Assembly (NCBI RefSeq): GCF_025917685.1
Contig: NZ_CP089518.1
Coordinates: 2,977,001-3,041,000, forward strand
Origin: Bacillus cereus
GTDB taxonomy: Bacteria > Bacillota > Bacilli > Bacillales > Bacillaceae_G
DNA: 64,000 nt
Direction of reading: 5' to 3'
Made by a program: the position numbers and the translations under genes
The notes under the pieces: model-generated
What the model was told of the DNA's origin: nothing
What the model saw: the letters and a program-made list of their open reading frames with translations, nothing else
Database searches by the model: none
Shown: in pieces, positions 16,928 through 26,411 of the stretch
Layout of the letters: the number at the start of each line of letters is the position of its first letter
Numbering within the stretch: position 1 is the first letter of the stretch

Positions 16928-17347
16928 TTAATAACGTGTATCATACAATTTGTTTAATAATGATTGTAATACTTTAATCTCTTCCTCGCTCAAATTACTC
17001 GTAACGAAATGGTGAGCATCTTTCACTACAGGCAAGATTTCTTTTTTTAACTCGTCACCTTTTTCAGTTAAAAAAAGGTTGTGTGAACGCCTATCTTGGT
17101 CATTCAAAGCCTTCTTTACAATCCCTTTTCTCTCCATTGATTGTATCATTCTTACGACAGTAGTTTGATCTTTATCAATAGCTTCTGCTAACTCTTTTTG
17201 AGTAGTTCCCCTTTGGCTACAAAGAACACTAATAATCCCCCACTGCTCTGGCGTAACTCCAAAAGGCTTTAATTTCTTAGTAAAATAATTGGTCATTTTC
17301 ACATCAGTACGATGAACAAGATAGCCTATTAAATCATGTAAATTCAT
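16928..17347 (-). CDS. MarR family regulator
   Basis: A 139-residue winged-helix repressor (TPEQWGIISVLCSQRGTTQKEL, then DQTTVVRMIQSMERKGIV and NDQDRRSHNLFLTEKG, the wing). It lies upstream of doxX and DUF1772 genes on the same strand. Its own promoter contains the half-site TATAGCATA between -35 and -10, and matching palindromes lie before doxX. It therefore probably represses itself and the doxX-DUF1772 pair, and is released by a phenolic or electrophilic compound (family behaviour). Confidence 0.9.
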   Translation of the reverse strand: MNLHDLIGYLVHRTDVKMTNYFTKKLKPFGVTPEQWGIISVLCSQRGTTQKELAEAIDKDQTTVVRMIQSMERKGIVKKALNDQDRRSHNLFLTEKGDELKKEILPVVKDAHHFVTSNLSEEEIKVLQSLLNKLYDTRY

Positions 17348-17367
17348 GTTTCACCTCTATAAATTAA

Positions 17368-17396
17368 GATATAAAAGGATATAGCATACCAGTCAA
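17368..17396 (-). promoter_or_regulatory. marR promoter with embedded operator half
   Basis: Minus-strand -35 TTGACT (17396-17391) and -10 TATATC (17373-17368), 17 bp apart. The spacer holds TATAGCATA (17380-17388), which matches the flanking palindromes. Confidence 0.6.
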
Positions 17397-17431
17397 TTAT
17401 TCACAGTGAATGCATTTGTTTCACTAATTAC

Positions 17432-17443
17432 ATGCTATGACAT
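17432..17443 (-). promoter_or_regulatory. imperfect MarR-type site upstream of the promoter
   Basis: ATGCTATGACAT, differing at two positions from the ATGCTATAGCAT palindrome; 35 bp upstream of the -35. From here to the P450 terminator (17444-17723) I see no gene. Confidence 0.5.
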
Positions 17444-17723
17444 ATATATTAAATTAGGTCATTTTAATTGTCAAATGAATTACCTATTATTCTACGGCAA
17501 AATTCATTCCATACAATATAAAAAAATATCTAATTTGATAAATTCCTCCAGCGATTTGACACTGTGCTAAAAACTGTTCAGCCAGTGCGCAAAGGTTTAT
17601 ATTTTAAATTTCAAATTACGTCAAGAAATTGGTTAACACCGTACCCATCAAGCTAAGATTATATAACTTTTGTTTCATATGAGATTTTTTCTACAGTATC
17701 AGTCCAGCTTATTTAAAAATAAT

Positions 17724-17756
17724 AAAATCCCGTGTTCAATAACAATACGGGATTTT
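17724..17756 (-). terminator. terminator of the P450-reductase gene
   Basis: Stem ACGGGATTTT/AAAATCCCGT with a 13-nt loop, followed by TATT on the minus strand. It lies 80 bp after the stop at 17839. Confidence 0.7.
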
Positions 17757-17838
17757 TATAAATAAGTTTATTTTTTAATTTAACACATATTCGAAAGAAG
17801 TTCATTAGTTACATATTACTTATCTAATTAAGAAAAAT

Positions 17839-20800
17839 TCAGATACCAGCCCAAACATCTTTTCCATATCGTCCTTCATCTTGCAAACGATCCAACCAAT
17901 TCCTTGCTTCTTGTTCACTGACTTCATGAATTTCTTGATATGCTTGACAAAGGGTATCTTCTACATCAGGAGCCATTTTACTTCCATCACCACATATATA
18001 AAGATGAGCTCCATTATCTAATAACGAAATTAAATTGATTCTATCTTGTTTTATTAAATGCTGTACATATGTTTTTGGATATCCTTCCAGGCGAGAAAAA
18101 GCTGCGTGTAAAGAGATTAATCCATCTCTTTCATCATTTTCTAGTTCTGTACGATAGAGATAATCCTTTTCAGGATGACGACAACCAAAATATAGATGTG
18201 CTTGTCCTAAGTTCATACCTTTTTGTTTTTGAACACGACGTGCTTGCAAGAATCCACGGAATGGTGCAATTCCAGTACCTGGCCCAACCATGATAATTGG
18301 TGTTTCTGGATTTTCAGGTAATTGAAAGTTTGATTGTGGCGTTCGAATGAAACAAATAATCTCATCTTTATTATGACGCTGAGCTAAATAATTAGAAGCG
18401 ACTCCTTCATATGTCCCTTGCCCACTCCATGCAGGTGCATTAACAACACCAACCGTAATGCTCAGAAGATCCTGTGCAACGAGTGGAGAGCTTGAAATAG
18501 AATAGTAACGCGGCTTTAGCGCAGGAAGAAGTTCTAAAAAGCGTTCAAATCGGATTTCACAGGCCTCATACTTTTCAAGTAGATCCAACATTGAAATACG
18601 TCTCTTTAGTATTTGTTCATGATAAACTCCTTCTTCCAATAATGATTCCAATTCCTTTTTATGAGGAGGGCATGCTGTGAATGTCACCATTTCTCGTATT
18701 TGTGCCCGAGTGGCTGCTTCTTGAACTTCGACACTATAACTAAGAAGGGCAAATAAACTAACAGGACTGTCTAAAGGTATGTGATTTACACTGCGCCCAC
18801 TTGCGCTCAGTATGACTTGATCCTTCCCGTTTAATCCAAAGCGCGTTAAAATTCGGTTAACATTTTTCTCGCTATTAATTGGCAGCACCCCAAGGTGGTC
18901 TCCTTCTTGATACGTAGCGCCTTCTGGCAAGGATATCTCAATATGTCGAGTGCTTCTATCACTACTGGATGATTGGAGTTCACGATTTTCCAATACAGAT
19001 GCATAAACTGCTTCATATGTTCGCGCAAGAGGAGACCCTCCAAGACGACTGACAAATTGCAGACTCAAAGTACTGCGCTCTTTTTCCATATTTTTGTTGA
19101 GTTCCAATCCAAACGCCTTCATCGCATCAGACCACATGCTTTGTTTCCATTGCTCGAGCTGTTCCTCGAAATCACCACTTGCATCCGCTTCTCCACGTGT
19201 AGAAAATCTTGTTGCTCCTTTTTGAGCCATTTGCTCATCAATGTATCTTGGAATTCGCTGATAGGTACTAGCCCAATTATGATCTCCACAACCAAAAACT
19301 GCGTATTGAACACCTTTTAGCTCATCCGGTTTTAATTCCTCCAACCATTGCACAAACTGCCCTGCATTACTTGGTGGTTTTCCATTATAAGAAGAAGTTA
19401 CAATAAGAACCGCTCCTTCTTTTGGCAGACTTCCAATTCGATCATTAAGAGCTACCACTTCCGTTTGAACACCTTCTAAACTAGCTGTATCTGCTAATTC
19501 TCTTGCAATACCTTCTGCTACCCCTGTATCCGAGCCATATAGAACAAGAAGTGACAGCTTATCGGCTCCAATAATAGAAGGAGTCTTCTGAACTTGCTGC
19601 TTGATTTCATGAGTTTTCAACTTCTCCCCTATAGGTGCAGGGACAGTAGGATGGCTGATAGTTTGATTTCGGGGTAAAATCCTAATCTTAAAATCACCGG
19701 GCTTTAGCGTTAATGTTTGTTTTACGTCCAGCTGATAGTCTTGATAATCGATTAATTCAAAATGTTGAAGAAGCATTCCCATTACGAGTGTGGCTTCATG
19801 AAGTGCAAACTGCATACCGATACATGCTCGTTGACCATTTCCAAATGGCTTATAAGCATGATGTGGAACCTTATCCAGCTCTTCAAATCGTTCAGGTTGG
19901 AATTCTTCCACATTGTCTCCCCACGCGTCTTTATCCCTATGTAGCTGTGGAATAAGAACAGAAATACGATCTTCTCCTTTCTTAATTGGGTATTTCCCAC
20001 CAATCACTGTATCTTCTTTTGCATAGAGGCTGAATGCTGGAGCAGTAGGCCATAGACGTAGCGATTCATTTAAAATCATCCGGATATACTTAAGTTTCAT
20101 AACTTGTTGGTATGTTGGAGTAGGATCTGTCAAAATCCGATCTACTTCTTCATATGCTTTTTTCAATTTATCCGGATTCTTTAATAAAAAATAGATTGCA
20201 AAAGATAACAATCCACTTGTTGTTTCATGCCCAGCTATTAAAAAAGTGATAATTTGAAAACGAATATTTTCATCATCTAATTTTTCACCAGTTTCCGGAT
20301 CCTGCACATTTAACATACGGGAAAGTAAATCATTTTCTTCCTGATTTCCATTACTTTTACGTTCAGCAATAATATTATCTACTAAAGAAAACATGGATTG
20401 AATATCATGTTGAAATTGACGTTTCGTTCTCCACATGAGTTTGTCTTCTATATCCAGTCGCTGTAATTGATGCATAGCCTCATCTAGAGCACGGCTCATA
20501 CTAGTGATGAAAGGATGAGAGGTCTCACGATAAAAGCTATTGAATCGGTAATTAAAACCACACAGACCAATTGTATCCAATGTAAGGCGAGTCATATCCT
20601 CCGGAACATCCACATTTTCATTCGGATTCAGTCTTGCCCATTTTTGAACGAGTTGTACGGCAATATCGGCCATCATGGCATGGTAATCTTTCATTGCCCG
20701 TTGGCTGAATGTAGGCATCAAAATATTATGAGCTTTTTTCCAGTTAGGCTCGTGAGTCTCGCTTGTAAACAATCCGTCTCCAGCAAAGGCACGAACCTTT

Positions 20801-21036
20801 GCTAAAGCACCCTCTATACTTTTATCGAACCGTGTTTCGTCACAGACTTCTGCTACCAGTTCATGTCCAGAAACGACAATGATAGTATCACTTAAAGTTT
20901 GAATTCGAAAAATGGGACCATACTCTTCCGCTAGCTTGATAAAGGATAAGGTCGGTTTATCTTTATCAATTAATGGGAGATTCCCCAGCGGTCCATATGT
21001 TTTCGGCTGAGGAATGGCAGATACTTTTTTTTCCAT
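17839..21036 (-). CDS. self-sufficient cytochrome P450-reductase fusion (CYP102A, BM3 type)
   Basis: Single-chain fatty-acid hydroxylase: an N-terminal P450 is fused to an FMN/FAD diflavin reductase, so NADPH electrons reach haem without partners. From the start used here (ATG at 21036, 8 bp after AAGGA) it has 1065 residues. The P450 half shows AGHETTS of the I helix, NESLRLW with ExxR, and the haem loop [10 protein letters not shown] with ligand Cys405. The reductase half begins near 490 with [11 protein letters not shown] (FMN), then RYYSISSSP (FAD) and [12 protein letters not shown] (NADPH). It is close to B. megaterium BM3 in layout. B. cereus CYP102A5 is the natural counterpart. No TetR-type Bm3R1 repressor lies alongside. 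Confidence 0.95.
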   Translation of the reverse strand: MEKKVSAIPQPKTYGPLGNLPLIDKDKPTLSFIKLAEEYGPIFRIQTLSDTIIVVSGHELVAEVCDETRFDKSIEGALAKVRAFAGDGLFTSETHEPNWKKAHNILMPTFSQRAMKDYHAMMADIAVQLVQKWARLNPNENVDVPEDMTRLTLDTIGLCGFNYRFNSFYRETSHPFITSMSRALDEAMHQLQRLDIEDKLMWRTKRQFQHDIQSMFSLVDNIIAERKSNGNQEENDLLSRMLNVQDPETGEKLDDENIRFQIITFLIAGHETTSGLLSFAIYFLLKNPDKLKKAYEEVDRILTDPTPTYQQVMKLKYIRMILNESLRLWPTAPAFSLYAKEDTVIGGKYPIKKGEDRISVLIPQLHRDKDAWGDNVEEFQPERFEELDKVPHHAYKPFGNGQRACIGMQFALHEATLVMGMLLQHFELIDYQDYQLDVKQTLTLKPGDFKIRILPRNQTISHPTVPAPIGEKLKTHEIKQQVQKTPSIIGADKLSLLVLYGSDTGVAEGIARELADTASLEGVQTEVVALNDRIGSLPKEGAVLIVTSSYNGKPPSNAGQFVQWLEELKPDELKGVQYAVFGCGDHNWASTYQRIPRYIDEQMAQKGATRFSTRGEADASGDFEEQLEQWKQSMWSDAMKAFGLELNKNMEKERSTLSLQFVSRLGGSPLARTYEAVYASVLENRELQSSSSDRSTRHIEISLPEGATYQEGDHLGVLPINSEKNVNRILTRFGLNGKDQVILSASGRSVNHIPLDSPVSLFALLSYSVEVQEAATRAQIREMVTFTACPPHKKELESLLEEGVYHEQILKRRISMLDLLEKYEACEIRFERFLELLPALKPRYYSISSSPLVAQDLLSITVGVVNAPAWSGQGTYEGVASNYLAQRHNKDEIICFIRTPQSNFQLPENPETPIIMVGPGTGIAPFRGFLQARRVQKQKGMNLGQAHLYFGCRHPEKDYLYRTELENDERDGLISLHAAFSRLEGYPKTYVQHLIKQDRINLISLLDNGAHLYICGDGSKMAPDVEDTLCQAYQEIHEVSEQEARNWLDRLQDEGRYGKDVWAGI

Positions 21037-21064
21037 TAAAAACATCCTTTCAAAAAAGCATGAA

Positions 21065-21196
21065 ATAAAGTGAAACTTTAATCAGTGGGGGTTTTGTTCA
21101 TCCCCCACTGATTATCAGCCCGACCCCCGCCTAACTTCTTTGCTTCCGCTGAATTTTGAGGTGGGGGTCTTACTACCCGGCAAATAGCGGGATAAA
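21065..21196. repeat. bcr1-like interspersed repeat, copy 2
   Basis: 132 bp flanked by ATAAA on both sides, starting GTGAAACTTTAATCAGTGGGG. It holds complementary CCCCCACTGATT and AATCAGTGGGG blocks and a second pair ACCCCCGCCT/AGGTGGGGGT. It lies directly upstream of the P450 gene, 29 bp before the start codon, so it is part of that gene's leader or promoter region. Confidence 0.75.
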
Positions 21197-21557
21197 ATAT
21201 CCCATTCAATAAAGAGAAGATAGCAATGAATCGCCTGGGATAAAGATATGTAATTGATTACCTTATTTTATCTTTTCCCTAACTATTCATGATTATGATA
21301 TTGCTTATAAGGTTGGTAATCTAAGTTGTTTGTTGACATTAGATTTATAACTTGCAGAAAAAATACTAACTTAAAATGAAGCGAATTATTATAATGTTTA
21401 TCAGAAATTGAAAGCGGATGTCATCTCTTGTATTTGTTTATAAAACGTTCATTTTGATGAATCTTTTTTATAAATCAAATTCCACCCTAACAACTCCCCC
21501 ACATATTTTAATCAAACTTTATTTTAAAACCACAGTAGCACTACATACCCAGTAAGC
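21197..21557. other. intergenic, no gene seen
   Basis: AT-rich stretch behind the bcr1-like repeat. No convincing coding frame and no structured RNA was found. The nearby remnants suggest decayed former genes. Confidence 0.4.
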
Positions 21558-21690
21558 TAAGATAAGCGAACACACCCAAATAAAGAAATTGATGAACTAA
21601 AGATTGTAGTATTTGGAAAACCAGTAGTTCCTAATATCTATTCAAACAAATACGATAAGCAAGTATACCGTGTTACTAATGAAAGAGGAC
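21558..21690 (+). pseudogene. possible 3' remnant of a lipase-like gene
   Basis: An open plus-strand frame without a start codon reads ELKIVVFGKPVVPNIYSNKY then DKQVYRVTNERGPD. This recalls the C-terminal part of class 3 lipases, where a strand (TFGxPxVGN) is followed by YRVTNExDPVP before the catalytic His. The catalytic parts are missing. The match is by eye only and weak; the frame then runs into a hairpin at 21681-21716. Confidence 0.3.
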
Positions 21691-21716
21691 CTGATATGAG
21701 CATCAGGTCCTCTTTC
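21681..21716. terminator. strong hairpin between two remnants
   Basis: Perfect 15-bp stem GAAAGAGGACCTGAT/ATCAGGTCCTCTTTC with a 6-nt loop. No clear T-run on either side. It probably once terminated the lost genes on both sides. Confidence 0.5.
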
Positions 21717-21727
21717 ACTGTATATAA

Positions 21728-21811
21728 TTATTTCACTGTTTCTTTCAGTTCTTTTCCCGTTTTAAATACCAGCTTCTTAGCAGCAGAAATTTGTACTTCT
21801 TCATAGGCTAA
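21728..21811 (-). pseudogene. C-terminal remnant of an HU-type DNA-binding protein gene
   Basis: The minus strand encodes LAYEEVQISAAKKL then VFKTGKELKETVK and a stop, closely like the HU C-terminus (EIPASKVPAFKPGKALKDAV). An in-frame stop (TAG, 21814-21812) precedes it and the N-terminal two thirds are gone. It is therefore a truncated HU gene. Confidence 0.55.
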
Positions 21812-21861
21812 CTAATCGGCAAAAAACTTGTAGAAATCAGTATCTAAAGTTTTGTTTCACA

Positions 21862-23340
21862 CTACCGATTTAACCTCTCGACAGCTTCCGCACTTGTATC
21901 TACACGTTTAACGAAAAAAACTAATAGTAGTGCAACAACATTCATGCCAAGCGCTACATAGAATGAATATTGAATTCCGGATAATAAAGCCTTCTGAGTT
22001 AACATTGCCTTCGTAGCTTCTGTGAAGGTTGTTGGATCTAATTCAGACATTAGACTTTCAGCTTTTGTTTTTGTTACAGAATTCATAATCGTAACAAGAA
22101 TAGCAGTACCAATCGAACCGGACACTTGTTGAGCTGTATTATTAACAGCCGTACCGTGCGGATTTAAGCGAGTTGGCAATTGATTAAGGCCATTTGTCAT
22201 AAGTGGCATCATCACCATCGCCATCCCAAACATCCGCAGAGTGTAAATAAGAATAATATGTGTGTGACTAGAGTCGATTTGCAGGTTTGCCAGCATATAA
22301 GTTGAAACAGCTGTAATAGAAAGTCCTACTATGCCAAGAATTCGAGGTCCATATTTATCAAATAGTTTACCTGTAATTGGTGACATAACCCCCATTATTA
22401 CCGCACCTGGAAGCATCATCAGCCCAGAGCTCAGCGGTGAAATACCGCGGACATTTTGTACATAAGCTGGTGTTAAAATCATACCCGAAAACATAGCCAC
22501 CGCATTGACAATTGCAATTACAGACGCAAGTGCAAACATTGGGTACTTATAAACACGTAAATCCAATAAAGGCTCATTCATTTTTAATTGACGGATAATG
22601 AAAGCAATTAGGGAAATAGCTCCTATGATTAAGGTTGTTAAGACAACTTTATTCGTCCAACCATCGGAGCTTGCAGAACTGAATCCATATAACAAACCTC
22701 CAAAACCGACAGAAGATAATAGTAATGAGAGATAATCAAGTTTTGCATTTTTGTTTTGTCTCATGACATTCTCCGATTTCCAAATCCCTAACAGTAAGCT
22801 AATGATTGCTAGCGGTAAAATCATTTCAAACAGCAAACGCCAGTCATAGTACTCTACAATATAACCTGATAGTGTCGGTCCAATTGCTGGAGCTGTAATC
22901 ATAACTAATCCAAAAATCCCCATTGCCGTTCCCCTTTTTTCTCTTGGAAAGCTTACTAGCATAATATTCATTAACAAAGGCCCCATGACTGAAGAACCTG
23001 CTGCTTGAACCATCCGGCCAGTAAGTAATAAACCAAAGTTCGGTGCTACAGCCGCTAAGGCCGTACCAAGAATAAAAATCATCATAGATGTAATAAATAA
23101 GCTCCTATTGGAGAAGCGGGTTATTAAAAATGCTGATGCCGGAATTAATATACCACTTACAAGCATATACCCTGTAGAAAGCCACTGGATCGTTGAAAAA
23201 TCTTTAATGTCTAAATCCTTCATTATTGATGGCAAGGCTACATTTAAAAGCGAGTTATTTAGAAATGAAACAAATGCCCCAATAAAAAGGATTACAAGCA
23301 TTAAATATGGTGGTTTTCTTTTATTTAATGTTTCACTCAT
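21862..23340 (-). CDS. EmrB/QacA (DHA2) family MFS drug exporter
   Basis: A 492-residue transporter with 14 predicted helices. Features are SFLNNSLLNVALPSI in helix 1, motif A-like LFDKYGPRILG, and the DHA2 motif C region VMITAPAIGPTLSG in helix 5. The start is the ATG at 23340 with AAGGGG about 10 bp upstream. It is a proton-coupled exporter of lipophilic or cationic compounds by family; the substrate is unknown. No regulator lies beside it, and bcr1-like copies flank its neighbourhood. Confidence 0.88.
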   Translation of the reverse strand: MSETLNKRKPPYLMLVILFIGAFVSFLNNSLLNVALPSIMKDLDIKDFSTIQWLSTGYMLVSGILIPASAFLITRFSNRSLFITSMMIFILGTALAAVAPNFGLLLTGRMVQAAGSSVMGPLLMNIMLVSFPREKRGTAMGIFGLVMITAPAIGPTLSGYIVEYYDWRLLFEMILPLAIISLLLGIWKSENVMRQNKNAKLDYLSLLLSSVGFGGLLYGFSSASSDGWTNKVVLTTLIIGAISLIAFIIRQLKMNEPLLDLRVYKYPMFALASVIAIVNAVAMFSGMILTPAYVQNVRGISPLSSGLMMLPGAVIMGVMSPITGKLFDKYGPRILGIVGLSITAVSTYMLANLQIDSSHTHIILIYTLRMFGMAMVMMPLMTNGLNQLPTRLNPHGTAVNNTAQQVSGSIGTAILVTIMNSVTKTKAESLMSELDPTTFTEATKAMLTQKALLSGIQYSFYVALGMNVVALLLVFFVKRVDTSAEAVERLNR

Positions 23341-23623
23341 ATATTTATTTGCCCCTTCATTATAAATTCCATTGATTCGTTTAAATCGTTTGCATATCTG
23401 CACAAGAATACATTATCCTTGCAGTATTTTGCCAAACTCTTCGAATGGATATTCTCTTTTTAGCAATTTTACTTACTCAGCATAACATTTTAAAATCCTT
23501 TTTATTGATTAAACCTTTATACACATTTAAATAAGATTTTGAATAAATATTTAAACACGTTTGTTAACCGAAATTAAATTAGGCTGAAATAAAAAAAGAA
23601 GCAACTGAAAATACCCTTCTAAA

Positions 23624-23740
23624 ATAAAGTGAAACTTTAATCAGTGGTTTTTTACAAGCAGCCCAACCCCCATCTAACTTCTTTGCTTTCACTGAATTTT
23701 GAGGTGGAGGTGTCTTACTGCCCACAAATAGCGGGATAAA
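23624..23740. repeat. bcr1-like interspersed repeat, copy 3
   Basis: 117 bp between ATAAA direct repeats, starting GTGAAACTTTAATCAGTGG and ending AAATAGCGGG. It shares the GAATTTTGAGGTGG core with the other copies but lacks part of the 5' arm. Nothing else is seen from 23341 to 23623. Confidence 0.72.
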
Positions 23741-23867
23741 TCAACAAGACCATACACCCATTCCTTTAAATACAGGCTTGTAAATCTAGTTATGTAACCA
23801 TCCATAAAAAGGAATATTACATAGGCTAAGTCTAACATTACATTTTTAAAGTGAGGGGAATAAGCTT

Positions 23868-24569
23868 ATGCACCAATATTGGTATTTGAATTCAAAGGGA
23901 GACGAGGAACAATATAATAACCAAATTTCAATGTCATCATTATATTCACAGCCCCAAATAACTAAAGCTGAGGGAATGAATGGTCTGAAGATTCCTGAGA
24001 ATTGGAGTTGTCGAGTCTATCCATTTGGTTGGGATTCGCCAGCCAATTATACGGGTTTCAATCCCCAGTCCTCCCCCTTCTCTTGGGGCCAGCCAAACAA
24101 TTATGCGGGGATGATGCCCCAAGGACATCCTGCTAATTGGACTCCATTACCAAGCCATGTTGATTTTAATTTTCAAAAACCTCCCTTCCCCTGGGCCCAA
24201 CCATTCAATCATGCAGGGATGATGCCCCAAGGACATCCTGCTAATTGGACTCCATTACCAAGCCATGCTGCTTTTAATTTTCAAAAGCCCCCCTTCCCCT
24301 GGACCCAACCATTCAATCATGCAGGGATGTTCGCACAAGGGCATCTTGCCGCGTTACTATCACCGCCAGCCAAGGCTTTTAATTTTAATGCCAATAAATG
24401 GGGTGTTTTCGGAAACCCTCCAGCGTGGGGAGGACAGGTAAGTCCCATGGGATGGGGGAATAACGGTCAGCCAGGAATGCTTGGAAACTTACTTGCAGTA
24501 GGAAAAAGCAGCATGAATGGAATAGGAATGATTAGTAGTCTAATCGGTATGGGGAAGTTCTTCTTTTAG
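23868..24569 (+). CDS. Trp/Pro/Asn-rich tandem-repeat protein, possibly spore-associated
   Basis: A 233-residue protein of unusual composition rich in W, P, G, N, F and Q. A 36-residue unit (PFPWxQPFNHAGMMPQGHPA, then NWTPLPSH and FNFQKP) is repeated: two near-identical copies at about 24105-24320, with degenerate flanking units. The DNA repeat is 108 bp with very few changes, so duplication was recent. The C-terminal tail is Gly/Met-rich and hydrophobic. No signal peptide or membrane helix is clear. The composition is reminiscent of Bacillus spore coat or inclusion proteins; that is inference. Good ribosome site GTGAGGGG. Confidence 0.7.
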   Translation: MHQYWYLNSKGDEEQYNNQISMSSLYSQPQITKAEGMNGLKIPENWSCRVYPFGWDSPANYTGFNPQSSPFSWGQPNNYAGMMPQGHPANWTPLPSHVDFNFQKPPFPWAQPFNHAGMMPQGHPANWTPLPSHAAFNFQKPPFPWTQPFNHAGMFAQGHLAALLSPPAKAFNFNANKWGVFGNPPAWGGQVSPMGWGNNGQPGMLGNLLAVGKSSMNGIGMISSLIGMGKFFF

Positions 24570-24770
24570 TTAATTAGAACAGGCGGATAGGTCCATAGCC
24601 CAGACTTAAAAAACATTTCCTTTTCCATTGATTTAATCTTCTCAAACATGCTTCCAATACTCCCTCCAAGTTCGTTTCCTCGTCTTTCAAATTATAAAAA
24701 CATCTATTACCATGTATCTGATAACTTGATAGCGGTGTGGTAGCACCAACAAAACGCAAATTCCGTACGC

Positions 24771-24806
24771 AAAAAACCGGTCCCTTTACGAAAGAACCGG
24801 TTTTTT
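24771..24806 (+). terminator. terminator downstream of the repeat protein
   Basis: 11-bp stem AAAAAACCGGT/ACCGGTTTTTT with a 14-nt loop and a T-run. It lies 200 bp past the repeat-protein stop. The interval 24570-24770 shows no convincing gene. Confidence 0.7.
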
Positions 24807-24913
24807 TATTTTTATTTATTTGAAAAGTAGTCAAATCTTTTTTGAACTATTTAATGGATCTGGGCAAAACATAATAAAAAGTACAATACCATCTAAAATA
24901 AATGCTGTTGCTG

Positions 24914-24969
24914 ATGAAGCGAAACTTTAATCCGTGTCATTAGGGGCTCATCCCCCACTGATTATTAGT
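24914..24969. repeat. truncated bcr1-like repeat, copy 4
   Basis: Starts ATGAAGCGAAACTTTAATCCG and reaches CCCCCACTGATTATTAG, matching the first half of copy 2 with several changes. The second half is missing. A degraded or 3'-deleted element. Confidence 0.6.
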
Positions 24970-25097
24970 TGCGCCAAGTGTATGTATTTTTTGTCAAAGT
25001 TTGTCGTATCCACTTAATTTGCACTAAAACACTGACACTACAATAAAAATGGAGATTTTCGATATGAACACACAAACAATCTCCCCCTCTTATTTAA

Positions 25098-25120
25098 TGT
25101 TTTTACTAGTAGTAAAAACA
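25098..25120. promoter_or_regulatory. long palindrome upstream of the GpsA-like gene
   Basis: TGTTTTTACTA-G-TAGTAAAAACA, a perfect inverted repeat of 11-bp arms, 132 bp before the start codon. A candidate operator; the regulator is unknown. Confidence 0.4.
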
Positions 25121-25251
25121 CAAAATCATGTCCATTAGTTACACAAGATAAAGGATATTTGTTAATGTTTATCCAATATGAAACACTATAAATAAAAACA
25201 TTCATGCAAAGGAAAACATCATAAAAATTTATAAAGACAAAGGTGAGGTTA

Positions 25252-26214
25252 TTGAATATTTCAGTTCTTGGTTGTGGACGTTGGGGTACTTTTATAGCTT
25301 GGTATGCTAACAAAATTGGTCATAATGTCATGTTGTGGGGCAGAGAAAACTCAAGAAATTACATTAAATTAAGCGAAACTAGAAAAAATGATTATCTTAA
25401 TCTCTCAGAAGATATTGAGCTAAGTAATTCTCTACATAAAGCGATTTCAATTGCGGAGATTATTATTATATCGATTAGTGCACAGGAATTACGTTCATTT
25501 GCTAGTCAATTAAACTTAATTAATGAAATACAAGGAAAAACCTTTATCTTATGTATGAAAGGACTTGAAGCCACAAGTGGAAAGAGACTTTCTCAAGTAT
25601 TTAGTGAAATCATTGAAACAAATGTCAATATAGCTGTTTGGGTAGGACCTGGACATGTACAAGATTTTGCGAATGACATTCCAAATTGTATGGTGATTGG
25701 ATCTGAGAATATTAGTATCACTAAGAAGATTGTGCAGGAGTTTAATAGTGATTTAATACGATTTTACTACGGACAAGATTTGATTGGTAATGAAATAGGA
25801 GCTGCTACAAAAAATGTTATGGGCATTGCCGCAGGAATGTTAGATGGATTGAATTACAGCAGTTTGAAAGGTTCACTAATGGCTAGAGGGACAAGAGAAC
25901 TTTCACGTTTGGTTACAGCTATGGGAGGAAATGATTTAACGATATACGGATTGAGTCATTTAGGAGATTATGAGGCAACACTGTTCTCCTTACATAGTCA
26001 TAATCGAAAATTCGGAGAAGCGTTTGTCTCAGGTCAAAAGTTTAAAAAATTGGCAGAAGGAGTTTCAACAGTAAAAGCATTGAAAGAGCTATCTAAACAA
26101 TACGATGTTGAACTTCCAATTAGTAACGCTTTATATGAGATTTTGTTTGAAGGTAAAGATGCAAAAGATACATTAGAAGAACTTTTTTTAAGACCTGTTA
26201 AATTTGAATTTTAA
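25252..26214 (+). CDS. GpsA-like glycerol-3-phosphate dehydrogenase paralogue
   Basis: A 320-residue NAD(P)-dependent dehydrogenase of the GpsA family. It has the Rossmann motif LGCGRWGTFIAWYA at the N-terminus, CMKGLEA and WVGPGH in the middle, the catalytic Lys in ATKNVMGIAAGM, and the C-terminal motif GLSHLGDYEATLFSLHSHNRKFG. The canonical enzyme reduces dihydroxyacetone phosphate for phospholipid synthesis. Here it is probably an extra copy. The TTG at 25252 follows AAAGGTGAGG and gives the shortest reasonable N-terminus; a GTG nine bases earlier is possible. It has its own terminator and stands alone. Confidence 0.85.
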   Translation: MNISVLGCGRWGTFIAWYANKIGHNVMLWGRENSRNYIKLSETRKNDYLNLSEDIELSNSLHKAISIAEIIIISISAQELRSFASQLNLINEIQGKTFILCMKGLEATSGKRLSQVFSEIIETNVNIAVWVGPGHVQDFANDIPNCMVIGSENISITKKIVQEFNSDLIRFYYGQDLIGNEIGAATKNVMGIAAGMLDGLNYSSLKGSLMARGTRELSRLVTAMGGNDLTIYGLSHLGDYEATLFSLHSHNRKFGEAFVSGQKFKKLAEGVSTVKALKELSKQYDVELPISNALYEILFEGKDAKDTLEELFLRPVKFEF

Positions 26215-26309
26215 GGATACTTCACCCAATTCTTGCTGTTGTAAAATCAGTAACATATAATCAATTAAAATAATTTAACAACCCACATTAGCAACAGAAA
26301 CATCAAGAA

Positions 26310-26335
26310 AAGGCATTCCAAATATGGAACGCCTT
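26310..26335 (+). terminator. terminator of the GpsA-like gene
   Basis: Stem AAGGCATTCCA/TGGAACGCCTT with a 4-nt loop, followed by CTTTC. It lies about 95 bp past the stop. Confidence 0.65.
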
Positions 26336-26411
26336 CTTTCACTTTATAAAACCTTTCAACAATCTGAAATATTCTACTTAACAAAATCACACATTTAACG
26401 AATGAAATGAA

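Noticed and set aside
24574..24834. 86-codon minus-strand frame behind the repeat protein
   Set aside because: It begins inside a terminator hairpin, uses a TTG start and has no ribosome site. A decayed gene fragment cannot be excluded.
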